Below are positions 37,486-47,639 of a stretch of 64,000 nt of DNA, in pieces. Origin of the DNA: Bactrocera neohumeralis (Eukaryota; Arthropoda; Insecta; Diptera; Tephritidae); the NCBI RefSeq assembly GCF_024586455.1, contig NC_065919.1, forward strand, positions 35,254,839 through 35,318,838, read 5' to 3'. How positions within the stretch are numbered: the first letter of the stretch is position 1; each line of letters begins with the position of its first letter. The notes under the pieces are model-generated. The model worked only from the letters and a program-made list of their open reading frames with translations, was not told the DNA's origin and searched no databases. The translations under genes were made by a program, and so were the position numbers.

Positions 37486-37966
37486 ATGGGTTGTCAAAAA
37501 AGTCTTGCGGTATTTTCGCTAGTTGGCGCTGAAAGCGCGTAGTTCTAGTTTTATTCGTCGCATCGGGTCATGCTATACCTTTTTGGAAAGCTCATTTCTC
37601 GCGCTAACACGTGTTTGATTGATATAAATACGGCATATTTTACAGTACTACTACGATAAAGGCAAAAATGCATCTCAAGCCGCCAATAAAATTTGTGCAG
37701 TTTATGGACCCGATACAGTTTCCATTTCCACCGCACAACGATGGTTTCAACGTTTTCGTTCTGGTGTAAAGGTGGTCGAAGATGCGCCACGCTCCGGAAG
37801 GCCTGTAGTCGAAAATTCGATAAAATCGCTGAATTGGTCGAAAGAGACCGGCATAGTAGCAGCCGTAGCATCGGTCAAGAGCTGGGCATGAGTCATCAAA
37901 AATTCATTTCAATTTCAATAAAAAAAAATTCAATAAAAATACCGCAAGACTTTTTTGACAAACCGT
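37486..37966 (+). mobile_element. mariner deletion derivative (copy 1)
   Basis: 481 bp, TA-flanked (37484-37485 and 37967-37968). The left TIR ATGGGTTGTCAAAAAAGTCT, continuing TGCGGTATTTT, is matched by the complement of the right end AAATACCGCAAGACTTTTTT...GACAAACCGT. Inside are the first-HTH codons of a mariner transposase (ASQAANKICAVYGPDTV, WFQRFRSG, DAPRSGRP, ERDRHSSSRSIGQELGMSHQ). These run directly into the right terminal region, so the whole catalytic domain is deleted. The same deletion junction occurs in the copy at 59058-59598. This copy has a further loss of about 60-75 bp replacing the start codon region. Cannot encode transposase. Confidence 0.85.
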
Positions 37967-38285
37967 TATGTAGAATTAAGGAGAAATTGTGGTCAAAAAT
38001 CGTTTTTTTGAGAAACCGCCATTTTGTCCAAAAATTTTATTTCGCTTATTCCTTCGATTAATTACTAGACTTAACTTTTCTTTCAAGAAATATGTATGGT
38101 CTTTTAATTTCAAAGGATCCACTTCAGATATATAGTTGTCACCGCAAAGTGTCTTTTTTTTGAGGAGCTCCCGGAGATCAGCTGTACTAATAAGTCTTAA
38201 AATACAGTTAAAAGATACGATACTATGTGTATACATTTTTGGATTAATAAATTTATAAGTTTTCTCTAAAAAAATTCTGGAAAAT
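37967..38285. other. spacer between mariner derivative and RTE copy
   Basis: No recognised feature. Confidence 0.4.
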
Positions 38286-39724
38286 TAGACACCGCTTACG
38301 CGATTATAACCGAGTTAACAACAGCGCTCCAGTCGTTTCCTCTTTTCGCTACGTGGCGCCAATTGGATATTCCAAGCGAAGCCAGGTCCTTATCCACTTG
38401 GAGGAGGTCTTCCTCTTCGTCTGCTTCCCCCGGAGGGTACAGCGTCGAATACTTTCAGAGCTGGAGTGTTTTCGTCCATCCGGACAACATGACCTAGCCA
38501 GCGTAGCCGATGTCTTTTAATTCGCTGAACTATGTCAATGTCGTCGTATATCTCGTAGAGCTCATCGTTCCATCGAATGTGGTATTCTCCGTGGCCAACG
38601 CGCAATGGACCATAAATCTTTCGCAGAACTTTTCTCTCGAAAACTCGCAACGTCCACTCATCAGTTGTTGTCATCGTCCAGGTCTCTGCACCATATAGCA
38701 GGACGGGAATTATGAGTGACTTATAGAGTTTGGTTTTTGTTCGTCGAGAGAGGACTTTGCTTCTCAAATGCCTACTCAGTCCGAAGTAGCGAACTTGGCA
38801 AGAGTTATCCTGCGTTGGATTTCTAGGCTGACATTGTTGGTGGTGTTTACGCTGGTTCCAAGATAGACGAAATTATCTACGAGTTTATGACTGTCAACAA
38901 TGACGTGAGAGCCAAGTCGCGAGTGCGACGACTGTTTGTTTGATGACAGGAGATATTTCGTCTTGCCCTCGTTCACTGCCAGACACACTTGCATTGCTTC
39001 CTTGTCCAGTCTGGAGAAAGCAGAACTAACGGCGCGGGTGTTGAGGCCGATGATATCAATATCATCGGCATACGCCAGCAGCTGTACACTCTTATATAAG
39101 ATTGTAGCTGCTCGATTAAGTTCTGCAGCTCGAATAATTTTCTCCAGCAGCACGTTGAAGAAGTCGCACGATAGGGAGTCGCCTTGTCTGAAACCTCATT
39201 TGGTATCCAACGGCTCGGAGAGGTCCTTCCCGATCCTGACGGAGCTTTTCGTGTTGCTCAACGTCAGTTTACACTGCCGTATTAGTTTTGCGGGGATACT
39301 AAATTCAGACATCGCGGCATAAAGGCAGCTCCTTTTCGTGCTGCCGAAAGCAGCTTTGAAATCGACGAAGAGGTGGTGTGTGTCGATTCTCCTTTCACGG
39401 GTCTTTTCCAAGACTTGGCGCATGGTGAATATCTGGTCGGTTGTTGATTTTCCAGGTCTGAAGCCACACTGATAAGGTCCAATCAATTTGTTGACGGTGG
39501 GCTTTAATCTTTCATACAATACGCTCGATAGAACCTTATACGCGATGTTGAGGAGGCTTATCCCACGGTAGTTGGCGCAGATTGTGGGGTCTCCCTTTTT
39601 ATGGATTGGGTATATCACACTTAAATTCCAATCGTTGGGCATGCTTTCGTCCGACCATATTTTACAAAGAAGCTGATGCATGCTCCTTATCAGCTCTTCG
39701 CCACCGTGTTTGAATAGCTCGGCT
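38286..39724 (-). pseudogene. RTE-like reverse transcriptase, 5'-truncated, few lesions
   Basis: Minus strand, from about 39724: AELFKHGGEELIRSMHQLLC, then PIHKKGDPTICANYRGISLL, GPYQCGFRPGKSTTDQIFTM and THHLFVDFKAAF with the first catalytic Asp. One TGA follows near 39194-39196 (apparently Arg to stop). The same frame then continues with GDSLSCDFF, the catalytic AYADDIDIIG box near 39050-39080, FVYLGTSVNTTNNVSLEIQR and, after a small frame disruption near 38790, the thumb/connection tail with LLYGAETWTM and LRWLGHVVRMDENTPALKVF. About 15 bp are missing near 38400, after the GRGRPP region. Endonuclease and 5' leader are absent, as is the 3' GAAGAAG tail. The C-terminal layout (no RNase H) fits an RTE-like EN/RT element. 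Confidence 0.8.
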
Positions 39725-39734
39725 GTATATAACA

Positions 39735-40499
39735 CTTTAACCCAATTTTACCCATTCCTGGTACAAGAGCATGACACTGTCATCATAAAAATATGCTTCC
39801 CGTATTCCAGTACTAGCCTCCCAAATTGACCGTCATGTTTGGTAAAAAAATTAGCTCCCATAAATTCCTTTCTTACCATCTTGGTTGTGAAATTTAGTAC
39901 TTATAGTGCATTTATTCAGTGAACTATCGCGTTTTTAGTCGTTTTCAACACAAGTTTTATAAATGAAGTGGGTGTGGTTTTAAAATCAATTTATCCATTT
40001 CACGACGTAGGAAGAGGTTCTAAAGGAACTTGTTATTAGTAAATTTGGTTGATTTAGCTGGAACAATTTGAAAGATATATTAAACCAATCTGGTATACAA
40101 AAAATGTTCAGCCCACAGGTGTCTCTCTTTACTGCAATCTACTGTACCAAATTACAATTTTGTAAGACAACTTATTGCTTAGTTATGGCACTTTATAGGT
40201 TTTTGTTTAAAAGCGATTTTTGGGAGTGGCAGAGGAACAGTTACAATAGTACCAAAATTCCTTAGGTGCTATGGAACATGTGTAGAAATTTTCCTAAAGA
40301 TATTTCAGTTTTTACTCAAGTTATCGTTTGGAAAGGAAAGGGAAAAGAAAGACAGATGAACAGACATTCACCAGAATTTCATAATCCTTATAAATTGTAT
40401 ATAAATTACTCCATATCTAATTTAATTTTTAGTTTTAGGTGATACAAACAACCGTTAGGTTAACAAAACTTTCTGGCGCAACGTGTTGCAAGATTAAAA
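39735..40499 (+). mobile_element. DINE-1-like repeat, decayed, 5' end lost
   Basis: Plus-strand order of family A blocks: GAAGTGGGTGTGGTTTTAAA near 39965, TTAGTTATGGCACTTTATAG near 40179, CGATTTTTGGGAGTGGCAGA near 40212, GTTTTTACTCAAGTTATCG near 40310, a decayed GACAGATGAACAGACA tract, ACAAACAACCGTTAGGTTAA at 40445 and a weak terminal hairpin (GGCGCAACGTGTTGCAAGA) at 40475-40493. Confidence 0.6.
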
Positions 40500-41049
40500 A
40501 AGTTGCCTATGTCGTTTTTCTGGGGGAAATTCCGAAGCTACTGAACAAATTTTAGTAAAGTTTAGCAAACTGTGAGCTGTTTGATCATAGTTAAAATATA
40601 GAATAGTTTATATATCAATTATGTTAAATTCGTAAATACGAAAAATATATATGCGTATTTATGAAAATAACAATGTGTTCAAAATTCTTAAGTTAATAAA
40701 AGACCATAATAATTATTATTTTTATTTTGAGTAAATTGCCAATGGAAATTCATTATTTTTTCAATTGACAAATCAATTATTTTTAAAATTAAACCTCAAA
40801 TCCTTTTATTCTTTTACCGGCAATAATGTCTACAACAATATAATAAATAATGTTTCAACAGTATTGAGCGGCATACTAGTATTTAATGCATACCATAGCC
40901 ACAACAACGCATGATCGGATATAATATTATATATACCATAAGGTATATTTAAATACGTGTAACGTTGTTTAACACTGAACACTTTGATCCAACTTAAAGG
41001 ATAATTAAAAACAACGATGATCTTTTCGGTGATTTGATCATCAAAAAGT
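40500..41049. other. AT-rich spacer
   Basis: No gene supported. Confidence 0.4.
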
Positions 41050-41320
41050 TCAACGAAAATATTCTTGATATACATATAACGGTTTTTAAAAACTACTGAA
41101 AGAGCGATAGCTCACTGAATAAATGCTCAACTAGTATTAAATTTCATAACTAATATGATCGGAAGTCTTTAACAGGAGAAGGTGTAAAAATTTAACAATG
41201 GGCGTAGCACTACCCACACTTAGATGAAATCCTGTATCTCAGGAACTACCGATTAATTTAAACCAAATTCGCTATGTGAGGTTACTCTACCATTTCTATG
41301 TATCATGCCATGTGAAAATT
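41050..41320 (-). mobile_element. DINE-1-like body fragment
   Basis: GGGCGTAGCACTACCCAC at 41200-41217 and ATCCTGTATCTCAGGAACTA match, on the minus strand, the body section also seen at 600-800. Terminal blocks are missing. Confidence 0.45.
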
Positions 41321-41522
41321 GGCTTTGTGCCATTTTGTTCGCACTAGGAACCTACTCTTTTTCAGCGCTTAAAGAGTACGTTTCTTTTATTATTTTTGTC
41401 AGGTTATATTAGAAACTATTTTTCACTTTTTAGTTTGAGTAAGAGTGTACTATTTAGTTTTTTTTTAAATATTTAAGATTTTTTTTTAGTTTATTCTACG
41501 ATATTGACATTTGTTGTTTGAG

Positions 41523-42288
41523 CTTTATTTGTATTCTTCTTCTTCTTCTTCTTAATTGGCGTAGACACCGCTTACGCGATTATAGCCGAGTTAACAACAG
41601 CACGCCAGTCGTTTCTTCCTTTCGCTACGTGGCGCCAATTGGATATTCCAAGCGAAGCCAGGTACTTCTCCACTTGGTCCTTCCAACGGAGTGGAGGTCT
41701 TCCTCTTCCTCTGCTTCCCCCGGCGGGTACTGCGTCGAATACTTTCAGAGCTGGAGTGTTTTCGTCCATCCGGACAACATGACCTAGCCAGCGTAGCCGC
41801 TGTCTTTTAATTCGCTAAACTATGTCAATGTCGTCATATATCTCGTACAGCTCATCGTTCCATCGAATGCGATATTCGCCGTGGCCAATGCGCAAAGGGC
41901 CATATATCTTTCGCAGAATTTTTCTCTCGAAAACTCGTAACGTCGACTCATCGGTTGCTGTCATCGCCCAAGCCTCTGCACCATATAGCATGGAGGATGG
42001 AGTCATGTGTAGAAGTTCAAGTGAGGAAAGTTCTCTGATCGCCATTCTCTTGGGAGTGGCCAGAAACGATTCTTTTACACATGGCTCAAGCAGCTCACTA
42101 CTTCCGGTCTTTGACCAAGTATCCTCTGGGTAGCCCAAGAACATCCGTTCGAAGGCGAGCTAATGTGAGAAGGCGAAATATCCCCTACATAGGGTTGTGC
42201 GCTGGGCTTGTGACCCGCCACGTAAAAAACAATACCAATGAAAAGTAAGCGACAGCCTCGGATGAGAGACCCCCCTTTATTTGTATTC
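41523..42288 (-). mobile_element. RTE-like insertion with internal inversion (twin-priming form)
   Basis: Bounded by identical 14-bp direct repeats CTTTATTTGTATTC (41523-41536 and 42275-42288). Between them, 41537-41992 is the element's 3' end on the minus strand, with a (CTT)n/(AAG)n tail at 41537-41553. Its coding includes LLYGAEAWAMTATDESTLRV, IYDDIDIV and GRGRPPLRWKDQVEKYLASL, ending NSAIIA before the stop. 41993-42274 is the element's first 280 bp (GGAGGATGGAGTCATG onward) on the plus strand. One target duplication around two opposite-facing pieces of the same element implies a single insertion, with the 5' end inverted and the middle of roughly 2.5 kb missing. A small frame break separates the two coding ORFs near 41770-41815. 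Confidence 0.85.
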
Positions 42289-43340
42289 ATTGTTTTATTT
42301 TTCAAGTGATTACAAGGATAGAAATCGAAAATGATGCAGGAGGTGAAGAAATACTTTTTTTTCAATTTATTTTGTGAAATTCTGGAATATAACTAAACAA
42401 ATGAAAAGAAAATGGATTAAAAATATTATTTATTTTCCATTAATTACTAAAATTCGGGAAAGAAAATCCATCTAAATGTCATTCAGAAGACCCTTCATCG
42501 TCTTCTCAACTGGCATTAACGTAAACGTGTTTATGGAAAGCATAGTTGACGTTACTAAACGTTTTCATTTAGAATTGTATTTCACATTTTCAATTATGAT
42601 GAAATTGTAACAAAATTTCTATGATGCTTTGACACAGCGTAGGAAAAATATACATAAAACATTTATTTTTACTTACTTAATCTATTTCCATATAATTTTT
42701 TGTGTCAACTACAAGAACGTCAACTTTAAGAAATTGCGCCTCCAGCCCCAAAAATATTTCGTTCTTACTGTCAGTGACTATTTCTATTACCAATTTACAA
42801 GACGAAAGTTCGTATAAAATATTGTAAACATAATTTTTTTTTTGGTTTTTATTTTATGTACACATACTGGTTTGTAAGGAAATGCTACCCTGTGCATCAG
42901 TCAGTTGCGTATTTTCCCTATGCTTTTTTTGTATTGTCTATATTGAGTTCGGTAGACTGAATGCAATTTTTATATCTCATGACTCATTGCGGCTGCTTAC
43001 TTATACATACTTGTACATAAGTTACATTGTCAATAATATTCTATTCGTTTGTCAGTTTTATCCCCCAAACCATGAAACTTTGCTACTATAGTCTAGGTCG
43101 ATTTAGTATGCCCCTCCCTCTGTTTTCGAACGACATTATTGGAAACATACAAATCTGCAATAAAAAGTGATTGAAATTTCTGCTACTAGTATTGCTGGTG
43201 AGTTGACGACCAATTTCAGCCAAAATGTTATCCGACTAGCCAGACAGGCGGTCAAATAAGTCCTAACAAGCCAGGTTCTCAGCAGTGTTTCTTTTGAACT
43301 TACGAAATCATGAAAAAAGCATTATAATACTTTCTTCTTT
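42289..43340. other. AT-rich spacer
   Basis: No supported gene. Short ORFs at 42629-43091 are AT-driven. Confidence 0.4.
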
Positions 43341-43600
43341 TTCTTTACTGGCGTAGACACCGATTACGTGATTACAGCCGAGTGAACAACAGCGCACCAG
43401 TCGTTTCTTCATTTCGCGAATTGGCGCCATTTAGAGATAAGTGCAGTCAAGACCTTCTCCACCTGATCTGCCCGACGAAGTGAAGGCCTTCTTCTTCCTC
43501 TGCTTTCACTGGCGGGTACTGAAACCATCCGGACAACATGACCCAGCCAGCGCAGCCGCTCTTTCTTGATTCGCTGAACTACAGTCATAGTCATTGAACC
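43341..43600 (-). pseudogene. RTE-like 3' end fragment
   Basis: The minus strand encodes the last part of the family protein: QRIKKERLRWLGHVVRM, then after a deletion GRRRPSLRRADQVEKVLTAL. The 3' UTR reads TGGCGTAGACACCGATTACG on the plus strand. A degenerate (TTC)n tail lies at 43332-43351. Shorter and more diverged than the copies at 41537 and 61109. Confidence 0.7.
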
Positions 43601-43858
43601 AAACGTACTTGCATTTTTGTTATTATTTCTTCATTTTCCCATCTTTCATTATTTTTTTCTTGCAATATTACTCAGTACTAATTAAGAAATCATTTTAAAA
43701 TATATATTTTAATTATTTCTCTAAAATTTTGTTCTCAAAATAATTTAGTTTGGAAAAAATCTAAAAATACTTAGACTTTTGGTTAAACGTAAATTACTTT
43801 TGATGAAGAATAAGAGTTGAAATGTATTTTTCTGGTTAATAGTCAGTACCTAGTTTAA

Positions 43859-44419
43859 TAACACTGGTTTACAGCAAAAATGTTCCATAAACGCCACTAT
43901 CCAATTTGTAAGTGGAATCGCTCGCTGATTTCGAAAATCGAGTAATTTTTTTTTTATGGATACGTTTTTGAGATATTTGCAATTTACCGTTATTCGACCA
44001 AAAAAAAAAGGTGTCCTCATTTAATCATGTATATCTCACTGACCAGTTGAGTAATCTTACTGCAAATTATAGAAAATAAAAGTGAATGAAATTTCCTAAA
44101 AATATTGCCTACTCCATTTTTCCATAGGCCTTATAATTTCTGAGAAATTGATTAATCACTTCGTGTTTTTAAATTTTTTTATGAAAAAATTAAAAAAAAA
44201 TAAACTTTGGCAAAGAAAAAATTTTAAAACAAAAGATATTTTTAATTTTTTTTTTTTTATTTTATATGAAGTCCTGTTTCTTTATAAAAAGCTAAGCTAC
44301 CAACGAACAAAATCCATGGATAAATAGGAAAGTTGTACATGATCAAATAAATATATCCAAGTCGCGCAAAGTCAATGTATACGTATATGCGTATGTAGTG
44401 TGTAAAGTAGTGGTGGGAT
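43859..44419. repeat. left long inverted repeat of TTAA element
   Basis: The arm pairs with 45987-46525. Relative to the right arm it has an insertion of about 20 bp near 44358-44380 (CCAAGTCGCGCAAAGTC) and lacks about 10 bp near 43877. The arm is AT-rich with long A and T runs. Confidence 0.85.
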
Positions 44420-44914
44420 TGTTTTCGAATATCATTAGAATAAACTAATAATGCTATTCGTTTAAAAAAAAATCAAATAATACTTTTAGAACAGTAATAG
44501 TCAAATACTTTTGTAGTAGGTAGTTTGCATCGAAAGCAAGAGGTGTCAGGTTCGAGACCCCTGTAGTCATGTTAATTTGCTTACCATGTGGGTTGGTATA
44601 CAGGCAGATTTTCGAAGGGTAATTAGTTGCGGAAAATTCCTAATGCAAATAAATTTAATTCAAACATGCATACCTACATGCACACACACATATCTTGGTA
44701 AATTCATTAATTTTTTTAAGGCCAACATCAACAGCAGATAGTATTTTCTTTTCCCGGCTCGTTAATATGAAGGAACTTTTTTGTTTAAGTAGGTTTTGCC
44801 TTTTTTTATTTTTTCACGATCAAGCTATATATAAGGATAAATGCCGCTTGAAAGTTCATAATATCTGTAAGGCTCGCCGGTTCCAGTTTATAATTACAAT
44901 ATAAGAAACCGTGA

Positions 44915-45545
44915 GCTATTTTTAAACTGCATAATGGCAACAAAAAGCCCTCGATCCCGATCGCGCATGCAGTAAACACGAAGGAAACATACGAGGTAAT
45001 AGAGAAATTGTTAAAATTCATCAAATATGAAGAGCATGATGGGAAAATATGTGCCAATCTTAAAGTCGTTGGAATGTTATGCGGTCTACAAAGTGGCTAC
45101 ACAAAACACTGCTGCTTTCTCTGCAAATGGGATAGCCGAGCTCGTAAAGACCATTATTGCATCAAGGATTGGCCGGAAAGAGTTGAATTTACAATTGGTG
45201 TGGATAATATCAAATACGTCCCACTTGTAAAGAAGGAAAAAATCATTCTTCCGCCATTGCACATCAAGCTCGGCCTCATTAAAATTGGACAAAGAAGGCA
45301 AAGCTTTCAATTATTTGCAAAATTGTTTCCAAATATTTCCCAGGCCAAGATAAAAGAAGGTATATTTGTTGGACCCCAAATAAAAAAGTTGATAAATAAT
45401 GACCAATTCAAAGGACTATTGTCACCAGTTGAGGCAGCAGCGTGGGATTCCTTCGAAATGGTCATTTCTTCTTTTCTCGGTAAACACAAAAGTCCAAACT
45501 ACCAGAAGATAGTGAGCGACTTAATCAAAAATTATGCAGAAATGG
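44915..45545 (+). pseudogene. exon 1 of unknown transposon-encoded protein
   Basis: The frame opens after a TGA at 44912-44914 and shows coding-like sequence from LHNGNKKPSIPIAHAVNTKE (about 44930). A methionine at 45008 lies inside the conserved part, so it is probably not the true start. Features: ICANLKVVG; GYTKHCCFLCKWDSR with a CxxC pair; LPPLHIKLGLIKIG; AKIKEGIFVGPQIKKLI; EAAAWDSFEMVISSFLGKHK. I recall similar uncharacterised proteins scattered through arthropod genomes, which fits a mobile origin. The layout resembles an RNase H-fold transposase with a Cys insertion; this is inference. A GT donor follows codon ATG-G at 45546 (GTGATT). If translation ran on unspliced, it would stop at 45566-45568. 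Confidence 0.6.
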
Positions 45546-45622
45546 GTGATTATTCAAAACTTATTTAATTGAATTATATAAAATTTTATAATTTACTTAT
45601 TTACATTTTCTTTTTTCTTCAG
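45546..45622 (+). other. predicted 77-bp spliceosomal intron
   Basis: Starts GTGATT and ends in a pyrimidine-rich TTTTCTTTTTTCTTCAG. It is very AT-rich. Removing it joins the phase-1 exon end (ATG-G) to GC-GTA-AAT-ATG and restores one continuous frame into the MSLKIHFLHSH segment. Length and composition are typical of short fly introns. Confidence 0.6.
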
Positions 45623-45804
45623 GCGTAAATATGTCTTTAAAAATTCATTTTCTGCATTCCCATTTAAGTTTTTTTCCGGCAAATCTCGGAGACGAAAGTG
45701 ACGAGCATGGCGAAAGGTTTCACCAGCAAATGAAATTAATTGAGAATCGATACTAAGGTTTCTGGGACGTCGGTATGATGGGTGACTACTGTGGTTTCTC
45801 ATAA
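45623..45804 (+). pseudogene. exon 2 of unknown transposon-encoded protein
   Basis: Continues the frame from exon 1: VNMSLKIHFLHSHLSFFPAN, then GDESDEHGERFHQQMKLIEN. A TAA at 45754-45756 interrupts (probably Gln to stop), after which the same frame reads GFWDVGMMGDYCGFS and stops at 45802-45804. The DEHGERFHQ motif, acidic and His-rich, could hold the last catalytic acidic residue of a DDE-type enzyme. That reading comes from motif layout only. The second exon shows this is a broken copy. Confidence 0.6.
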
Positions 45805-45986
45805 GAGAAACCGATCCTAAACTAAATAAACGACAAAACAAAACACATAATCATTTCGACTATAATGTAAGAACATCAACTTAAGACAAAAATAACACAT
45901 TGTTTTAATATACATATATTACTAATATATAAATAAATGACATGAAAATTGACTTTTTACTTAACAGAAACAGCGCATAGCTAGAT

Positions 45987-46525
45987 ATCCCACCCACACT
46001 TTACACACTACATACGCATATACATTATATTTATTTGATCATGTACAACTTTCCTATTTATCCATGGATTTTGTTCGTTGGTAGCTTAGTTTTTTATAAA
46101 GAAACAGGACTTCATATAAAATAAAAAAAATTTAAAAAATATCTTTTGTTTTAAAATTTTTTCCTTGCCAAAGTTTATTTTTTTTTAATTTTTTCTAAAA
46201 AAATTTAAAAACACTAAGTGATTAATCAATTTCTCAGAAATTATAAGGCCTATGGAAAAATAGAGTAGACAATATTTTTAGGAAATTTCATTCACTTTTA
46301 TTTTCTATAATTTGCAGTAAGATTGCTCAACTGGTCAGTGAGATATACATGATTAAATGAAGACACCTTTTTTTTGGTCGAATAACGGTAAATTGCAAAT
46401 ATCTCAAAAATGTATCCATAAAAAAAAATTACTCGATTTTCGAAATCAGCGAGCTATTTCACATACAAATTGGATAGTGGCATCCGTGGAACAAAAAACA
46501 AATTCAAATTTGTGATCCAGTGTAA
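45987..46525. repeat. right long inverted repeat of TTAA element
   Basis: Complement of 43859-44419, from ATCCCACCCACACTTTACAC at the inner edge to TTGTGATCCAGTGTAA at the outer tip, followed by TTAA. The AT-rich arm carries the same A and T runs. Confidence 0.85.
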
Positions 46526-46559
46526 TTAATTACACTCATTTGGATGTTAGAAGTTTGAA

Positions 46560-47295
46560 AACTCTATTGGGCATTGATACTATTATTTTTCTTAGGAAGG
46601 CTTTTATTCGTTCCTTAAGCTCAGAAACCATTTTAAATTGCATACAATCATGCCCCAAAATTTTTTAAGGAGATTTCAATGAGTTGATTTCTTGGCCTAG
46701 AAACCACTCTATCGCTTCGTTCGACACTTGTGTGGTGGCGTTGTGTTGCTGGAAAATTTACTCTGTTTCCACATTATTTTCCATGAATGTAATTAGCACA
46801 TCGTTCAGCAACTCTGGAACGTAAAGGAATCCCACACCGTTACAGAACCACCTCTAAAGTTGCGTCTCATTCTTTGACAAGTTTTTGCCGATATTCTGTC
46901 AACAGAAGCTTAAATCAACAGGACCATCAAGATTGATTTTTTTATGTCTGAAAATATGACGTATTCCCACTCCTTCTTCCAGTGAATATACTTTTGAGCA
47001 AACGCCGATCTCTTTTCTTTATGCTTCTCCGACAAGCTTGGGCACCCGAACGTTTTCTTTCATATCTGCTTACGGTTTCTCTCAAAATATGCGTATTAAA
47101 TCCTTTGGTCACAGAAATACATAACTTTTTGTTTATTTGGGTACATATCAGACTATTTTTGGTGACTTTGTCACGAATTCAGGCTTTATCTCGCAAGCTC
47201 AGCTTGGATTTGTCTCAAACCGTCCAAATTTTAGTGAAATTTCCTGATTCATTAAAAAAAGGTATTTTCTTAACGTTTTTCTCTTCTCTTGTCTA
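46560..47295 (-). pseudogene. Tc1-like transposase relic
   Basis: The minus strand reads, in broken frames: SKLSLRDKARIRDKVTKNSL (about 47215-47155), then TKGFNTHILRETVSRYERKR (HTH end, about 47115-47050), then a decayed core. The QQHNATTQVSNEAIEWF block near 46735-46700 resembles QQDNAPxH with the second Asp replaced by His. A degenerate C terminus lies near 46620. The order is that of Tc1 transposases. Several stops and frameshifts; no TIR found. It lies immediately right of the TTAA element. Confidence 0.6.
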
Positions 47296-47582
47296 GAAAA
47301 CTTTTTTTAATTATGCAAAAATCCAATAATCATTACTTACTCGTACAAGTAAAGAACTGAATTAAATTTGCATAACTTTATTACCTTTATACTCAAAACG
47401 ACTTGCGTGTAATCAAATGTTCCTTCACATATTGACTTTTCAAATGTATAAAGGCGTCACTAAGACGAGACGAGATTAACGAGTGAACCGTTAGAACTAC
47501 AACAAACTGAGATGATTTATAATATCACTTCTTATTTGCACTTTTCTTGGAATTTTTTTTTTTAAATCTAAGTGCGTTTAAT

Positions 47583-47605
47583 CCTAATCATCGGCTATGA
47601 TTAGG
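47583..47605. repeat. 9-bp stem hairpin
   Basis: CCTAATCAT, 5-base loop CGGCT, ATGATTAGG: a perfect inverted repeat in spacer between two TE relics. Possibly a remnant transposon tip; no function assigned. Confidence 0.5.
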
Positions 47606-47639
47606 GAGATATTACGTCATGTCCACATACACAACCAGA

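Larger units (their letters stand above)
43859..46525 (+). mobile_element. TTAA-flanked DNA transposon with ~540-bp inverted repeats
   Basis: The left end TAACACTGGTTTACAGC and the complement of the right end TTACACTGGATCACAAA are the outer tips of two long inverted arms, about 43859-44419 and 45987-46525. They align throughout with perhaps 80-90% identity; GCCACTATCCAATTTGTA, GAGAAATTGATTAATCACTT and TACATGATCAAATAAATATA occur in both. TTAA lies immediately outside both tips (43855-43858 and 46526-46529), as for Kolobok- and piggyBac-type insertions. The 1.57-kb centre carries a spliced ORF (see the two exon entries). I cannot assign a superfamily with certainty. The transposase-like gene lacks an obvious N terminus and has stops, so this copy is probably inactive. 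Confidence 0.75.

Noticed and set aside
38510..38698. Plus-strand ORFs opposite the RTE-like copies (also 38936-39322, 41822-42133, 52175-52504)
   Set aside because: They are antisense shadows of the reverse transcriptase coding strand and show no domain of their own.
44550..44575. tRNA gene suggested by GGTTCGAGACC
   Set aside because: The stem around the loop fails to pair as a 5-bp T-arm, and no acceptor or anticodon arms could be folded by eye.
45027..45230. Second frame ORF beginning MKSMMGKYVPIL inside the TTAA element
   Set aside because: It overlaps the main ORF in another frame; the main frame carries the conserved motifs.
46982..47296. Plus-strand 104-codon ORF
   Set aside because: Antisense to a recognisable Tc1-like transposase relic on the minus strand.
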